From: Helianthus annuus
Taxonomy: Eukaryota; Streptophyta; Magnoliopsida; Asterales; Asteraceae
Direction of reading: 5' to 3'
Assembly: GCF_002127325.2 (NCBI RefSeq)
Contig: NC_035445.2
Coordinates: forward strand, 87,321,912-87,385,911
Length of the DNA: 64,000 bases
In this document: positions 1 through 11,481 of the stretch, piece by piece
Layout: every line of letters starts with the position of its first letter
Numbering within the stretch: the stretch's first letter is position 1
Translations under genes and position numbers: made by a program
The notes under the pieces: model-generated
The model's input: the letters and a program-made list of their open reading frames with translations, nothing else
What the model was told of the DNA's origin: nothing
The model's database searches: none

Positions 1-1718
1 CGAGCAACAATCGCGTGGATCGATGAGAGTTATGACATTTGACCGTTTGAAACGGTCATATTTAAAAAAAAATATTTTTCCTTTTTTATAAATTAACATT
101 ATAAATACCTAACATTTCTTTCACCATTTTATTACATTCCCTTAACTTTCTCTATACTTTTTATATCATTCTCTATATTTTTTAAACCATTCTCTACAAT
201 GTTTCCCAACAACCAAAACCCATTGGACCCGAACAATCCGTTTTGGCAAACTTTGCAAAACAACGAGCAAGAGGACCGGTATCGCCGAGACCCGCGTACG
301 GGTGAGCTTGGATATTATCCAATGCCACCAAGCACCCCAACTTCTCCTCATCCCACCACTCCACCGATGCCCGGTTTTTTCGGGTGTTATTCTCAACTCC
401 CAGTTTTTCCCTCAAACATACCCCAAAACATACCTCAAAACATACCCCAAACCCGAAACCCAAGTCGAACCCTCTTCTAGAAAAAAGAGAAGTCATAAAA
501 AGAAAGTTGAGGCCGAAAAACGTGCTACTAAGAAGGTCGAATTTTGGTCGCCTAAGGAAGAGTTTGAGTTGGCAAAAGCATGGCTCGACGTATCGGAGGA
601 CGATAATGTTGGAAAATTTAATTCAAACATCTTGTTTTGTAAATTTAAATTTTAATTCAAACATATTGTTTTGTAAATATAATTTTTAATTCAAACATAT
701 TGTTTTGTAAATATATTTTTTGTAGGAAACGACCAAGACTTGAAAGTGTTTTGGGGTCGTATACATGAGAAGTTTTTCGCTGCAATGGGTCGTGGCGAAT
801 ATCGAACACCCAACTCTTTTTCGGGAAAGTGGGGTGCTATGAGGACGAAGGTTACCAATTTCAACAACATATATACTAATCTCGTCAACAGCAGTCGAAG
901 GAAAAGTGGTGCGAGCGACGTCGATGTCATGACCCAAGCCCACAACGACTATAGATTGTACCATGGGCATGTTTTTACGTTGGTAAGCACATGGGAGCTT
1001 CTTCGCGAATCTCCCAAGTGGCATCTTGTACCACCGTTCGACCCAACCCGCCCTAGATCTAAACGGTCCAAATTGACATCCACCACCGAACCATCAGGGT
1101 CCGATGTTCGTACAATAATTAATCTAAACGACGATGCTGACGAATTTGAAGAACCAGAAGAGCTACCTCGACCAACTGGTAGGCATAAAAGTAAGGCAGT
1201 GGCACGTGGAAAGTCTTCTACAACGCTATCAGATGGCCCGTCAAAGTTGAGCGACTTCAACGCAAGTCTCAACAATCTAATCTCCAATAGGGAAAAAGAC
1301 CAACAAATGATAATGGAGAAACAAATCCAAAAAGACATGGATTTTCTCGCAAGAGATTTGTCAAATCTACCAGAGGAGAACCGAGTCATTTTGAAGGCTC
1401 GTAAGGCACAAATTTGGGCAACATATATGTAGTTTTTTTTCTAGTATGTTGTGTTTTAATTTTCTAGTACCTTGTGTTTTTTTAATGACTTTGTAGTGTT
1501 TTTATTTTTTTAATGAAATTATGTTTTTTTCTAGTTATTTTAAAATTGCCATTTAATTGAAAAAATAAATAAATAATTAGGTAATCTTGACGGGGGCTCC
1601 ATCCACACCTTGCAAACTAAAGGGTGGCATGATAAAGCCCCCATGCTGACATGACTCCTACGTGACGCTTAGGTGGATTGATAAAGTCTCTAGGGGACTC
1701 CAACCACACCCTCCAACC
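1..1718 (+). mobile_element. PIF/Harbinger element A, left end outside window
   Basis: The right terminus reads inward as GGTTGGAGGGTGTGGTTGGAG and is followed by TAA (1719-1721), a PIF/Harbinger-type target trinucleotide. The same terminal sequence recurs at 9592, which supports the boundary. Inside is only a damaged ORF1 (199-1432). No transposase is visible, although the left end lies before base 1. The 3' part (about 1590-1718) is terminal repeat sequence. Confidence 0.75.
199..1432 (+). pseudogene. PIF/Harbinger ORF1 (Myb/SANT-like, NAM-associated), degenerate
   Basis: This is the accessory DNA-binding-type protein of PIF/Harbinger transposons. Exon 1 starts at ATG 199 with a Pro/Asn/Gln-rich leader, but the frame that carries the basic RSHKKK stretch and the Myb-like segment FWSPKEEFELAKAWLDVSED is reached only through a frameshift near 400-460. 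The reading continues after a roughly 105-bp intron (about 620-724) into the segment with FWGRIHEKFF and the C-terminal NAM-associated region with PTGRHKSK, ending at TAG 1430-1432. By comparison with the intact copy at 14464-15725, the 5' splice site should be GT after GTTG, but the sequence there is GA. The intron holds three copies of a motif around ATTCAAACATATTGTTTTG. The frameshift and the lost donor argue it is dead. Confidence 0.75.
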
Positions 1719-1850
1719 TAAGTGTGATTTTTAAAGATAAAGGATGAAATCTGTAATGTTATATAAAGGTAAATAACATTCTATAATGTTATATATTGTT
1801 ATTTGATTTGATTACTTGATGTTATAAGAAAACACCAATACAATATCTAC

Positions 1851-2164
1851 TAAGACTGCCAATGAGGTGGTGTTGGAGTGGTAAGAGAGAGTTTTGGTGT
1901 TCTAAGGGATCCAAGTTCTATTTCTGCCATCCTCATTATTTTCTGCGGCACCTGGTGATGATGTGAGACTAGGAGAATAGGTGGAGATCGCTAGTTCGAT
2001 CCTTGAACTAAGCGGGTTTTACCTCACCGCACTATCGTGCCTTCGGGCGAGTGTTCATGGGCTTCGGCCGTAGGTGAAGGTTTTTCTCGGTTCAGATGCG
2101 GGTGTATCCCAATGTGGTGAATTTTACCAATGGCTCATTTAAAGGATTGGTTGACCTTAAAAAA
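1851..2164 (+). mobile_element. tRNA-derived SINE with poly(A) tail
   Basis: The 314-bp unit is flanked by a 9-bp duplication AATATCTAC (1842-1850 and 2165-2173). It begins with a tRNA-like segment (A-box-like GGTGTTGGAGTGGTAA near 1868-1884; B box AGTTCGATCCT near 1993-2003) and ends in an A-rich tail. Together these point to a pol III SINE. The A box is imperfect. Confidence 0.75.
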
Positions 2165-2733
2165 AATATCTACCAAAGAGTTCAACTACTCTATACATCA
2201 ACTGTTGGGTACGACTATTTGATTTGTTAAAAAGAAAAAGTTAACTAGGAGTAATAGGTCAAAACATATTCTTGACCTACTAATGATAGTCCCTATCAAA
2301 CATACAAAATAATTAAACTCATCCAAATTGTCTTTTCCAATTTCCACCTGAGACTTAAATTTATTTTATTGATAATAATTATCAGGAAAAGTAATTTTGT
2401 ATAAACAGTAAAGTGACTGAAAAAGAGTTTGAATTCAACTCTTGTGCTCCTTATCTTACCTATTTTGTGGGTTTTGTTTTTTTTTTACCGAATAATATTT
2501 GTTTTCCATACCCTTTGTTTTTATATAATTTTTAGTTTTTTATACTTCTTAAATATTGTTATCTTAAAAAACAAGATCACAAAGCATAACTGAATTATAA
2601 CTTTAAAATTAGTGTGATTTTAATGTATTGTTTGAACTCTTATAAAAATATTTCAAGACAAAAGTGTTATTATTAAATCTCAGTTTGTTATCGTTTCACA
2701 TTAATACTTTTTATGAGCTAAATTCACGTACAA

Positions 2734-3062
2734 AAAGACATAAAAAACGCGGTGACATTTTCGTAATTCTTTGCTCGTAGGGTAATTAGCAAAATTACTA
2801 TACAAATGATCTTGTAGGGTAATTTTGAAACTTGTAGAGTAATTTTGATACACTTGTAGAGTAATTATGTTACTTTACAAAATTACCCTACAAGATCAAA
2901 ATTACCATACAAGAACATTTTACAAAATTATTCTACAAGATTAAAATTACCCTACAAAAACATTTTACAAAATTACTCTGCAAGATCATTTGTAGGGTAA
3001 TTTTGGTAATTACTCTACGGGTAAATAATTACGAAAATGTCAGCGCGTTTTTTACCTTTTCA
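2734..3062. repeat. Fold-back MITE with AAAAAACGCG termini
   Basis: The two ends are inverted copies (left AAAAAACGCGGTGACATTTT, right AAAATGTCAGCGCGTTTTTT). The interior is made of alternating direct and inverted copies of TTGTAGGGTAATTTTG-like units, so a single strand would fold into a long hairpin. I could not fix the target duplication, so the superfamily is open. Confidence 0.6.
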
Positions 3063-3149
3063 TCCTATTATTACGTTTTGTATGATAAGAGTATTTGTAC
3101 TTGATCTTTTGTCTACTTTTTATTATATTTTTTACTTTATTAAGAGTAG

Positions 3150-3307
3150 AGTGTCATTTTTCATCCCTGTACTTTGATCGTTTTTGCCACTTTCATCCAA
3201 AATAATGTTTTTCCTCGAATTTGGATCCTTATGGTTTCATTTCTTTGCATTTTCATCCACTTTGCTATCAACATCCATTTTTTAACGTTGAATGAGAAGC
3301 ATTTAGG
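3150..3307. repeat. Fragment related to the GAGTAAA fold-back repeats
   Basis: GAGTGTCATTTTTCATCCC and later pieces resemble one arm of the Mutator-like fold-back family annotated elsewhere in the window. The second arm is missing, and an LTR-like sequence begins at 3308. Confidence 0.35.
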
Positions 3308-3870
3308 TGTCACACCCCGACCTGTAGCGAAAATCATACGGGGCATGATGGATTGCTCATAGCTTTTGATACTATTAAAAGTTTCAATATATTTAAAGCA
3401 CCAATACTAAACGTCACACATAATCATATAAGTTCAAATGAGATTCAAATACAATAATCCAAAAAAATACAAAACATAAGTTCTTGTTTAATTAGTCTAA
3501 AGCACATCCTAGGCGTCTTCTCATCAATCATCAACCTTGTGTACATGTATCATGTGTAAAATAAATTTTGAGTCAACAATAAGTTGGTGAATAGATCTTT
3601 GATTTTTAAGTGTGATAAAAATGATTTTATTATTTATTTTAAGAAAAAACATGTAACATGCAATTTCAAGTGTAATGTGACATCAACATAAATTCAAACA
3701 ATTATCACAACAATAATAATTTAAAACGAAACATAAGTAATGAAACAATGATACGATTCAAGCCCTGGAAGGCGAAATGCGAAATTATGAAACAATGTGG
3801 CGATACCAAGTTCGACACATGGCCGTGTTTAACAAAAATATATGCTTTAAATAATAATAATTTCTAAACC
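3308..3870 (-). mobile_element. Probable LTR fragment beginning TGTCACACCCC
   Basis: TGTCACACCCCGACCTGTAG matches the style of the terminus at 22048 (TGTCACACCCCC). On the minus strand this is an LTR 3' end (GGGGTGTGACA). The far boundary is not visible. The fragment fades into AT-rich DNA before the (TTA)n tract, and no coding sequence was recognised. Confidence 0.4.
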
Positions 3871-3871
<1 letters not shown>

Positions 3872-3948
<77 letters not shown>

Positions 3949-3950
3949 TA
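3872..3950. repeat. (TTA)n microsatellite
   Basis: About 26 uninterrupted trinucleotide units. Confidence 0.95.
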
Positions 3951-4329
3951 GGGTTATAGTTTCAGATGGTTACAACACCACCGTTAAAAAACTACATTTT
4001 CTCCAAACTACTTAGTACCAAATAAACAACACATTATAATATTAAAACTTTTGATAGTTCAAACTTTACTTCAATTCGAATCTTAAATCATCATCCCTGA
4101 AAAATTCCTTTAAATCTGAAATCAACGTTACTATCATCAAGTTTATCACGAATACATTCAACTTTATTTGAGTTATATGATCTATGTCTCTATACATAAT
4201 AAATAAAAATCTTAGGGGGACAAATGACACAGTATTAGGCATCCTTAATTTTTGTTTTTCCAGTCAAAACTTTATATCCATTTAATTTACCCGCGGATCC
4301 TTACATATTTCAAATTTAACCAAAATTGC

Positions 4330-5520
4330 TTTTCCACATTACATTTGACGAGGGTGATTATCATACAAGAGAGGAATATGATACGAAGTGTAGGCGACAA
4401 GTTCCGCCCTTGATCTCCCAAGATGAATAAGATGAATTGCTACAAATAAAACTGTGACATTTTGGTAAACGTCAAGTTCAAACAATTGCAAAAACAAATA
4501 GAGAAAAAGTATTCTGGTATTTTCTCACAAGAACTTGTTTCCCCTTTCAAATGGTTATAACCTTTTCATACGTTACTATATTTTTTTTAAATATACACCA
4601 TATTAATGAACATTTCATTCTCTTTAATTCGAGCAGACTCTTGCTTTAGTTTTTGCTAAAATTTTCAAAAAAAAAAAGAATTATAAGCTATAAAGTTACG
4701 TGATTCCGTAACGTTACATGATTATGTTCCAGATTATGTAGTGGAACATAATCAATAAGTAATTACGTAATTACATAACAATAGTCGACTATGTATTATT
4801 ACGTGAATTTTGAATACCCATTACGTGATTACGTGATTTCATTATTGTATTTATGTGAAATCCCATTGAGGGATTACATAATTATGTACTAACCATAACT
4901 ATAATAAAAAACTATACATGTGATACATAATGTTTTATGAAGTACCTAATTTTCAAGTCTAATCTTGTATTAAGTATAAATGTAATACAAAACATTAGCT
5001 AATCAACCTATAATAACCTCATAATGTCTATATTAGACATTTAATCACGTAATAAAGCATAAACAATCAAGTTCTTATTATTGTATGTATAATCTCGTAA
5101 GAAGCATAATTGAAACAAAATCAATTATAACAAATCATATCGAATGTGTAACCACCTAGTGGATTTATATTGAATGTGTAATCACGTAATGAATTATGTT
5201 GAATGTGTAACCACGTAATGATTTATGTTAAATGTGTAATCACGTATCATGTAAATTAAAAAAAAAACTATAACAATAGTCTGCTCGAATTAAAGAGAAT
5301 GACATGCTCGTTAATATGACATAATTTTTTTTAAAGTATTAACGAATGAAACATTAAAGTCATTTGAAAATCAAGAGAGAAACTAGTTCAATGGAGAAAA
5401 GACCATCATACCCTTCCTTTCTTGAATTGAGAAAGACATGTGTGATGCCGTGATTCTCTCCTACACTTCGTATGGAATTCCTCACTTGTACATGACCTCT
5501 TATCTACATTTAATACATGT
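4330..5520. repeat. Large imperfect inverted repeat (about 1.2 kb)
   Basis: Left-arm landmarks ATGATACGAAGTGTAGG (about 4379) and ATTCTCTTTAATTCGAGCAG (about 4617) return in reverse order and opposite orientation on the right (about 5280 and about 5460). The arms are several hundred bases long and diverged. The core contains repeated GTAATCACGTAATGA-like units, most clearly at 5140-5245. No ORF or target duplication was identified. Confidence 0.6.
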
Positions 5521-5639
5521 TTTATTTTTTATCATCAACCTCGCACGTTTGCATTATTAAAATACTACAAATAAGCAACATATAGTTGTGCTTATGGTTG
5601 TTGTACCCTTGGCTTTAGGAGTTTTTTTTAATAAAAATT

Positions 5640-5890
5640 TCCTTTCTAACTCTAAAATTTCAGTCTTTGGCAATTTAAGTCTAAAGTTTCAATATTTGGT
5701 AATTTAGCCCCTTTGATTAATTTGATTTTTCACTTATATTTCAAAAGCTTCCATCTTTTACAATTTAACCCCTTTGAATTTTTTACTTTTAACCCAAAGC
5801 TTTTCATCTTTTGCAATTTAACCCCAACATTTTTTTTACTTTCAACTTTGGTCCCTTATACTTTTCATCTTTTGCAAGTTTTCCATATAA
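5640..5890. repeat. Degenerate tandem T-rich repeat
   Basis: Four to five diverged copies of a unit containing CATCTTTTGCAATTTAACCCC. The ORF across it is only this repeat read as codons. Confidence 0.55.
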
Positions 5891-6357
5891 CGTTTCGTTC
5901 TATATTTTCTGAGTTAACACGCCGCAACGTGCATGCACGGTTCAACGTTTTTCATCTATTTTTTCCAGTTTGACAGACCCGTCGTAGCGCATCTATTTTT
6001 CCCCGTTAGCTAGGTCTGGTGTAACGCTCGGATCAGAGATCAACTTAGTTATTCTTTTTCTATGTTTTACACACAGGCTCGCGGTCATGTAATAAACATT
6101 TGCCTTTCATCTAATATGATATATAACTAACGAATCCCCCATTGCATTGTGGCGGGTGGTAATTCTAGTATAAACCATTTTTTATAATAAAACTTGAATT
6201 CACATTTATTTTGTTTTTTATTTTTCTAAATTATGTATATAAGAGTTGTGATTCTCACTTTTCTCTTCTTTCTTTTTTGACCCCACATATTCAATTTATA
6301 AAAATAAAACCAAATTTTACTAATTCATTGTGTGTAACACACGAGATTCTAATCTAG
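5891..6357. other. No gene seen; AT-rich with transposon-like scraps
   Basis: Short GC-richer pieces around 5915-6020 look like old repeat remnants, but no boundary or ORF can be supported. Confidence 0.4.
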
Positions 6358-6987
6358 AAGTGTTCATCGAATCGAATATCGAATTTCCGAATTATTTGAA
6401 TAATTTTTATTTTCCCTTGAATTCGAGTTCGATTAAAATCTACCCAATTTGATTCAAATTCGTATTCGATTAAAAATTCGAATCGAATTCAAATAAATTT
6501 GATTTGATTCAGATTCTTTTAAAATATGTACAAAAAACTACCAAAATGAAACATAAATTTTAAAGCACTTATAAAACACGATATCACATTAAAAAGTTCC
6601 AAATAAAGTATCACAAGTCTAAAATTTAAACGAGAAGTCGGGAATAACCACTTCACGTTACAAGTTAATATTTTTAGAGTAAGAAATCTATTGATAGATT
6701 CGTTACTTAGGTTTTAGTTATGGGTCATGTAGTGGGTTTGATAATGGGTAATTTTAATACATGGAATAAATTTTATGTAACTTATAGTTTAGCCTAATAA
6801 AAATTATATGTGTATTATATATAAAAATAATAAATAAAAATATATAATTTTATTCGCATTTCGAAACGAATTGGAAATTATAAATTCTATTCGATTTACT
6901 TGACTCGAATTCAAATTCTTTTAATCGAAACAAATTCTTGATAATCAAATCGAATTTCGAATTTTTCGAATTCGAAACGAATTTTGA

Positions 6988-6992
<5 letters not shown>
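6358..6992. repeat. Fold-back repeat rich in TCGAAT/ATTCGA
   Basis: The left end GTGTTCATCGAATCGAAT and right end ATTCGAAACGAATTTTGAACAC are inverted relatives, and the interior is dense in the same words. In build it resembles the hAT fold-back elements at 45539 and 46792. The right flank is a (TA)n tract, so the target duplication cannot be read. Confidence 0.45.

Positions 6993-7076
<84 letters not shown>
6993..7076. repeat. (TA)n microsatellite, left flank of element at 7077
   Basis: A run of about 42 TA units. The long Ile-Tyr reading frames across it are artefacts. Confidence 0.95.
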
Positions 7077-7083
<7 letters not shown>

Positions 7084-8166
7084 GATATGGTAAAAAGTGT
7101 CCAAAGTGTAAGAAGTGTTTTAAACCATTGGATCTTTGATCTAATGGTTGAGATCAAAAGGGTATTAAAATGTAAATTGTGTTTTAATTAGAAGGGGCTT
7201 TTGTAAAATTGAAGGGCAATAGTGTCTTTTCCATTCTTTCAAATATGGTAACCGTTTCAAACACAACCATCAAACTCCTAAAAATCAGCGAATTATATGT
7301 AACCGCCATCAATCTCCAAAAAAAATCAGCGAATTTCTTCATACTTTAAAACATTCCCAGATTTTTAAAACGTAATCGCAGATTCAAGTCATGGTGTTTT
7401 ATCTGGAGACATTGTTGATGGCGTGGTGTTTTATCTGGAGACATTGTTCGTGGCGTAGTGTTTTATAAATACAAAACATTCCCAGATTTTAAAACACCAA
7501 GACTAGGATTCAAGTCATGGTGTTTTATCTGGAGACCTTGTTCATAGTGTGGTGTTTTAAAACATCTATGATTCAAGTCATGGTGTTTTATCATGAGACA
7601 TTATTCATGGCGTGGTGTTTTATCTAGAGACATTGTTCATATCGTGGTGTTTTATCTGGAGACATTGTTCATGGTGTGGTGTTTTATCTGGAGACATTAT
7701 TCATGCCGTGGTGTTTTATCTGGAGACATTGTTCATGGCGTGGTGTTTTGTCTCCAGATGTTTAAAACACTATGCCATGAACAATGTCACCAGATAAAAC
7801 ACCACGCCATGATTCAAGTCATGGTGTTTTATCTGGAATCCCCAGCAACCTTCTATATAAAACACCATGACCAACATCATAGTCAATTTATACAGTTGTT
7901 TTAAAACACCACGCCATGAATCTGATTATAGATCTATTTATGATAAAGTATGAAGAAATTCGTTGATTTTTTGGAGATTGATAACGGTTACCATATAATT
8001 CGCTGGTTACCATATAATTCGCTGATATTTGAATTAAATGACAAAATGACAAAATGTACAATTACAAAACTACCCTTTTGAATTAATTAAGAGGATGGAC
8101 AATTGTCATTTCAGGAATATTTCTTACACTTCTTACAAATTAAGCACTTTGTACAGGATCCTAAAC

Positions 8167-8169
<3 letters not shown>
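7077..8169. mobile_element. Non-autonomous element flanked by (TA)n tracts
   Basis: Both sides are (TA)n. The inner ends are loosely inverted (left GGGTAGGGATATGG with AAAGTGTAAGAAGTGTTT; right, read inward, GAGGTTTAGGATCC with TTGTAAGAAGTGTAAG). The core (about 7386-7920) has a 32-bp tandem unit containing TTTATCTGGAGACATTGTTC in direct and inverted copies. No transposase is present. It has the same layout as the element at 40756. Confidence 0.6.

Positions 8170-8214
<45 letters not shown>
8170..8214. repeat. (TA)n microsatellite, right flank
   Basis: About 22 TA units bounding the element at 7077-8169. Confidence 0.95.
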
Positions 8215-8218
<4 letters not shown>

Positions 8219-9591
8219 AAATAAATAAATGATGTTATTAATAAATTGAAGGTATGACCGAGAAGCTGTCAGTTATAAAATTTAGAGGTAAATTGAAACA
8301 TTGTCTGGTATTTAATATAAACAATAAATTGAAGGTTTTAATTTCTTTGAGTGAGAACTTGCAAGGAGGAGAATTCGGCATGTCGCATCCCTGTTTTGAG
8401 AGAACCAATGAGAAGTTGTCACGAGTTTGTGAGAAAATTCTTTATAAAAATGTCATGTGGAATGTGGACCTCGCTTTAAATTTCTGACTACACCAAAATT
8501 GATTATTTTACTTTTATTTTCTGCTTTTTATTCAAAATATAGCTTTTTCTTTTTATAATTTTAATTGATAGTATATGTATTTCTTATCAGTATTTTTATT
8601 TAGTGCTTTAGTTTTCTTTTATGATTTTTGATATATAATAACTCATATATCGTGAATACACTGTTACGGTTTATTTCGTTTACCTACATCTTGATTCAAA
8701 ACTTACCATTGACTTGTGTTCAGTGTAGATAAAAAAAAATATTCGATACGACACCCTTTTATAATAAAATTTATATTGAAATATTAAAAAATATCACATT
8801 GTAACAAGGTATTCAAAATCAAATAAAAACTAGTAGTATGGCTCGTGGGCGATGCGTTGCGGGCCTGCTGCAAACATCTAATTGATTAGTCTAAGTGTTA
8901 TATTATGTGTTAACCATATCAAAATGCATGTTTCGACGTACTCGATTCAACTCAATGTAACCTATATAAGCATTGCGGTTGAATCAAAACGTAAAGTAAA
9001 TCAAATTTATACAATACAGCTATAACGTAACGTACCAAAAATTATAAAGCATGTATAGAGAAACAACTGACATCTCTAATCAAAAGGGACTTATTATAGA
9101 TTAAAAAATTAGAAAACACATTCACATCAAGGGGCAACCATGAGTGTTTTGCAAAGTGAAAGGACCAAAGTTGGAAGGTGTAAACATCAATGACTATGCC
9201 TTTTAGTATAGATATATTATAATAAAAATAACATAATTATAATTTTATCCGTCTTGGGTTGCTAGGGGTCGAGACGTATAGTAATTTTATCGGTAATTTT
9301 ATATTTTCTTGTTCTAATATTAAAAAAACTTATAATCTCTCTACCAACCTCATATCAAAATCTACCTGTAAGCTCTACATACTCTCTTTTAACATCACCC
9401 CAACCACCAAAAACCACCCACCACAACCATGAAACCACCATCATTCCACCCAACCTGTCACCAACAAAACTATCACCAGCATCCTTTCTTCGTCTAAAAC
9501 CATTACCCCCAAAATCATTTACTTTCTCGCATAAATCCTAGCTACCAAATCACTTGTATAGAAGGGATTAGGGCTCAAACCTATGGTCTTA
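8215..9591. other. No gene recognised
   Basis: AT-rich. A 77-codon frame (8254-8487) has no recognisable family or splice context. A tract near 9390-9500 is CCA/ACC-rich. Nothing else can be supported. Confidence 0.4.
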
Positions 9592-9902
9592 GGCTGGAGG
9601 GTATGGTTGGAGCCCCCTAGGGGCTTTATCAAGCCACGTCACCGTCACCTAGGATCCACCTCAGTCATGGAGCCCCCTTTAATTTGCATGGTGTGGATGG
9701 AGCCCCATATTAAAAAAAAAAAAAAAAAAGATTTCATTGGTGCAAACACAAGTGGGCCCCACCTGAACCTTTCAACCTTGGCGTTACCATGATAAAGCCC
9801 AGCCCATAGCGCCTCGAATTGAATTTGAGGGTGTGGTGTGATAGCGCCCTGGGCGCTATAGAAGATGATCTGACGAGGGTGACGCTCCTACATCCTCCAG
9901 CA
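9592..9902. mobile_element. Tourist-like MITE of the element A family
   Basis: The 311-bp unit lies between TTA copies (9589-9591, 9903-9905). Termini read inward are GGCTGGAGGGTATGGTTGGAG and TGCTGGAGGATGTAGGAGCG. The left end matches the terminus of PIF/Harbinger element A, so this looks like its short non-coding relative. An A17 run sits at 9712-9728. Confidence 0.8.
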
Positions 9903-10191
9903 TTAGAGAATGATTGATTATGTCATAGAAGAAACTTTTATTATTTCAGCCTAACAATTATGTGAAATTAAATCCTTAAAATGGACGGATCATGTGAACA
10001 TACATATTTGGAGTGTTATACAAAAACAGCACAAAATGATGACGTTGACGTGATGCTATATGTGATAATGATGTGTTTTCAAAACTTATTTAGTATGGGA
10101 AAATCTATATACACCCCCTTTTTACAAAAGTATATATAGTTTTTTTTTGTACAAAAGTATTTTCTTAAAAACCGTTCTCAATTTTTAAATA

Positions 10192-11472
10192 GAGTTAACT
10201 GCCATTTTCGTCCCTGTGGTTTGGTCACTTTGGCCATTTCAGTTCATTTTTCAAAAATGCGCCATTTTCCTCCCCGACGTTCTGGAAAGGTGTCATTTCA
10301 GTCCAAAAATCATAACCCAGTTAAGTCGGTTAGTAAATAAGGACTCATTGTGTAAATTTATAACATAAAGGACTGATTGTGTAAATTTGTAACACCACCA
10401 CCACTAGCCCTGCCACCACCACCACTCCGCTGCCGCCACCACCACCACCGCCACCACCACCACTCCGCTGCCACCGCCACCACCACCACTCCGCTGCCAC
10501 CACCACCACCACCGCCACCACCACCACTCCGCTGCCACCGCCACCACCACCACCACCAATTTTGTTGATGATAATGTTGTTGCTGATAATGTTGTTGCTG
10601 CTGTTACTGTTGCTTCCTTCAAATATTAATAGAGGCGATGATGATGATGATGAATTTGTCGTTCATCACCGCATCACCACAGCCCTACCACCACCACTCT
10701 CACAGATGTCAACAGTGTCATCTCCCCCAAAGCGGTCAACAGAAGGTCAAACAGAAAAGTCAACGGCTCAAATTAACGACCAAAATCAGGTTATATTCCA
10801 ATTAACCTGGTGCAAACATTGTACAAGTATAAACGAATGAACCGGAACAAGAAAAACGAACCGTTAACTGCTGGAACGACGTGTTGACTGATTCCGGCCA
10901 CTGTGAAGATTCCGGCAAAGTTGCAGGTTCGGTTCCGGCTAAAATCGATGTGTTTGAGCATTGTGAGGGGTGTAAAATGTTTGTGGGGATCTAAGGAACT
11001 TCAGATGTCCGTTCAATTCGACCCAGATCGACAGAAACAGAAGATTAACACGTGGGGGTGTGGGGTGTCGGAAAGATGGTCGGATTTACTCCGGTCACCG
11101 GAGTAGAGAGGTAAAGGTGATGGCGGTGGTGATTGCAGAGCATAGAAAGAGAGAGTAGAGAAAGAGTGTGTGGTGGTGGTGATGGCAGTGGTGGTGGTGG
11201 CAGCGGAGTGGTGGTGGTGGCAGGGCTGTGGTGGCGGTGGTGTGGTGGTGGCAGGGCTAGTGGTGGTGGTGTTTAATATTTACTTAAATGGTCCTTTATG
11301 TTACAAATTTACACAATCAGTCCTTATTTACTAACCGACTTAACTGGGTTATGATTTTTGGACTGAAATGGCACATTTCCAGAACGTCGGGAAGGAAAAT
11401 GGCGCATTTTTGAAAAATGGACTGAAATGGCCAAAGTGACCAAACCACAAGAACGAAAATGGCAGTTAACTC
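10192..11472. mobile_element. Mutator-like fold-back element, 1.28 kb
   Basis: Termini GAGTTAACTGCCATTTTCG are perfect inverted repeats and are flanked by a perfect 9-bp duplication TTTTAAATA (10183-10191, 11473-11481). The arms are about 235 bp and well matched. Next to each arm lies a trinucleotide tract, (CCA)n on the left and (GGT)n on the right. The unique core (about 10560-11110) is neither arm nor simple repeat. There is no transposase. The 9-bp duplication is the basis for calling it Mutator-like. Confidence 0.85.
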
Positions 11473-11481
11473 TTTTAAATA

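Noticed and set aside
6850..7157. Reading frames of alternating Ile-Tyr
   Set aside because: They are the (TA)n tract read as codons; the same happens at 31679-32052.
7386..7920. Regularly repeated units that could suggest a CRISPR array
   Set aside because: The units are adjacent with no unique spacers, run in both orientations, and lie inside a plant transposon; it is a minisatellite.
10345..10622. Frames rich in Val, Gly, Pro or His
   Set aside because: They are products of (CCA)n/(GGT)n tracts in the fold-back element.
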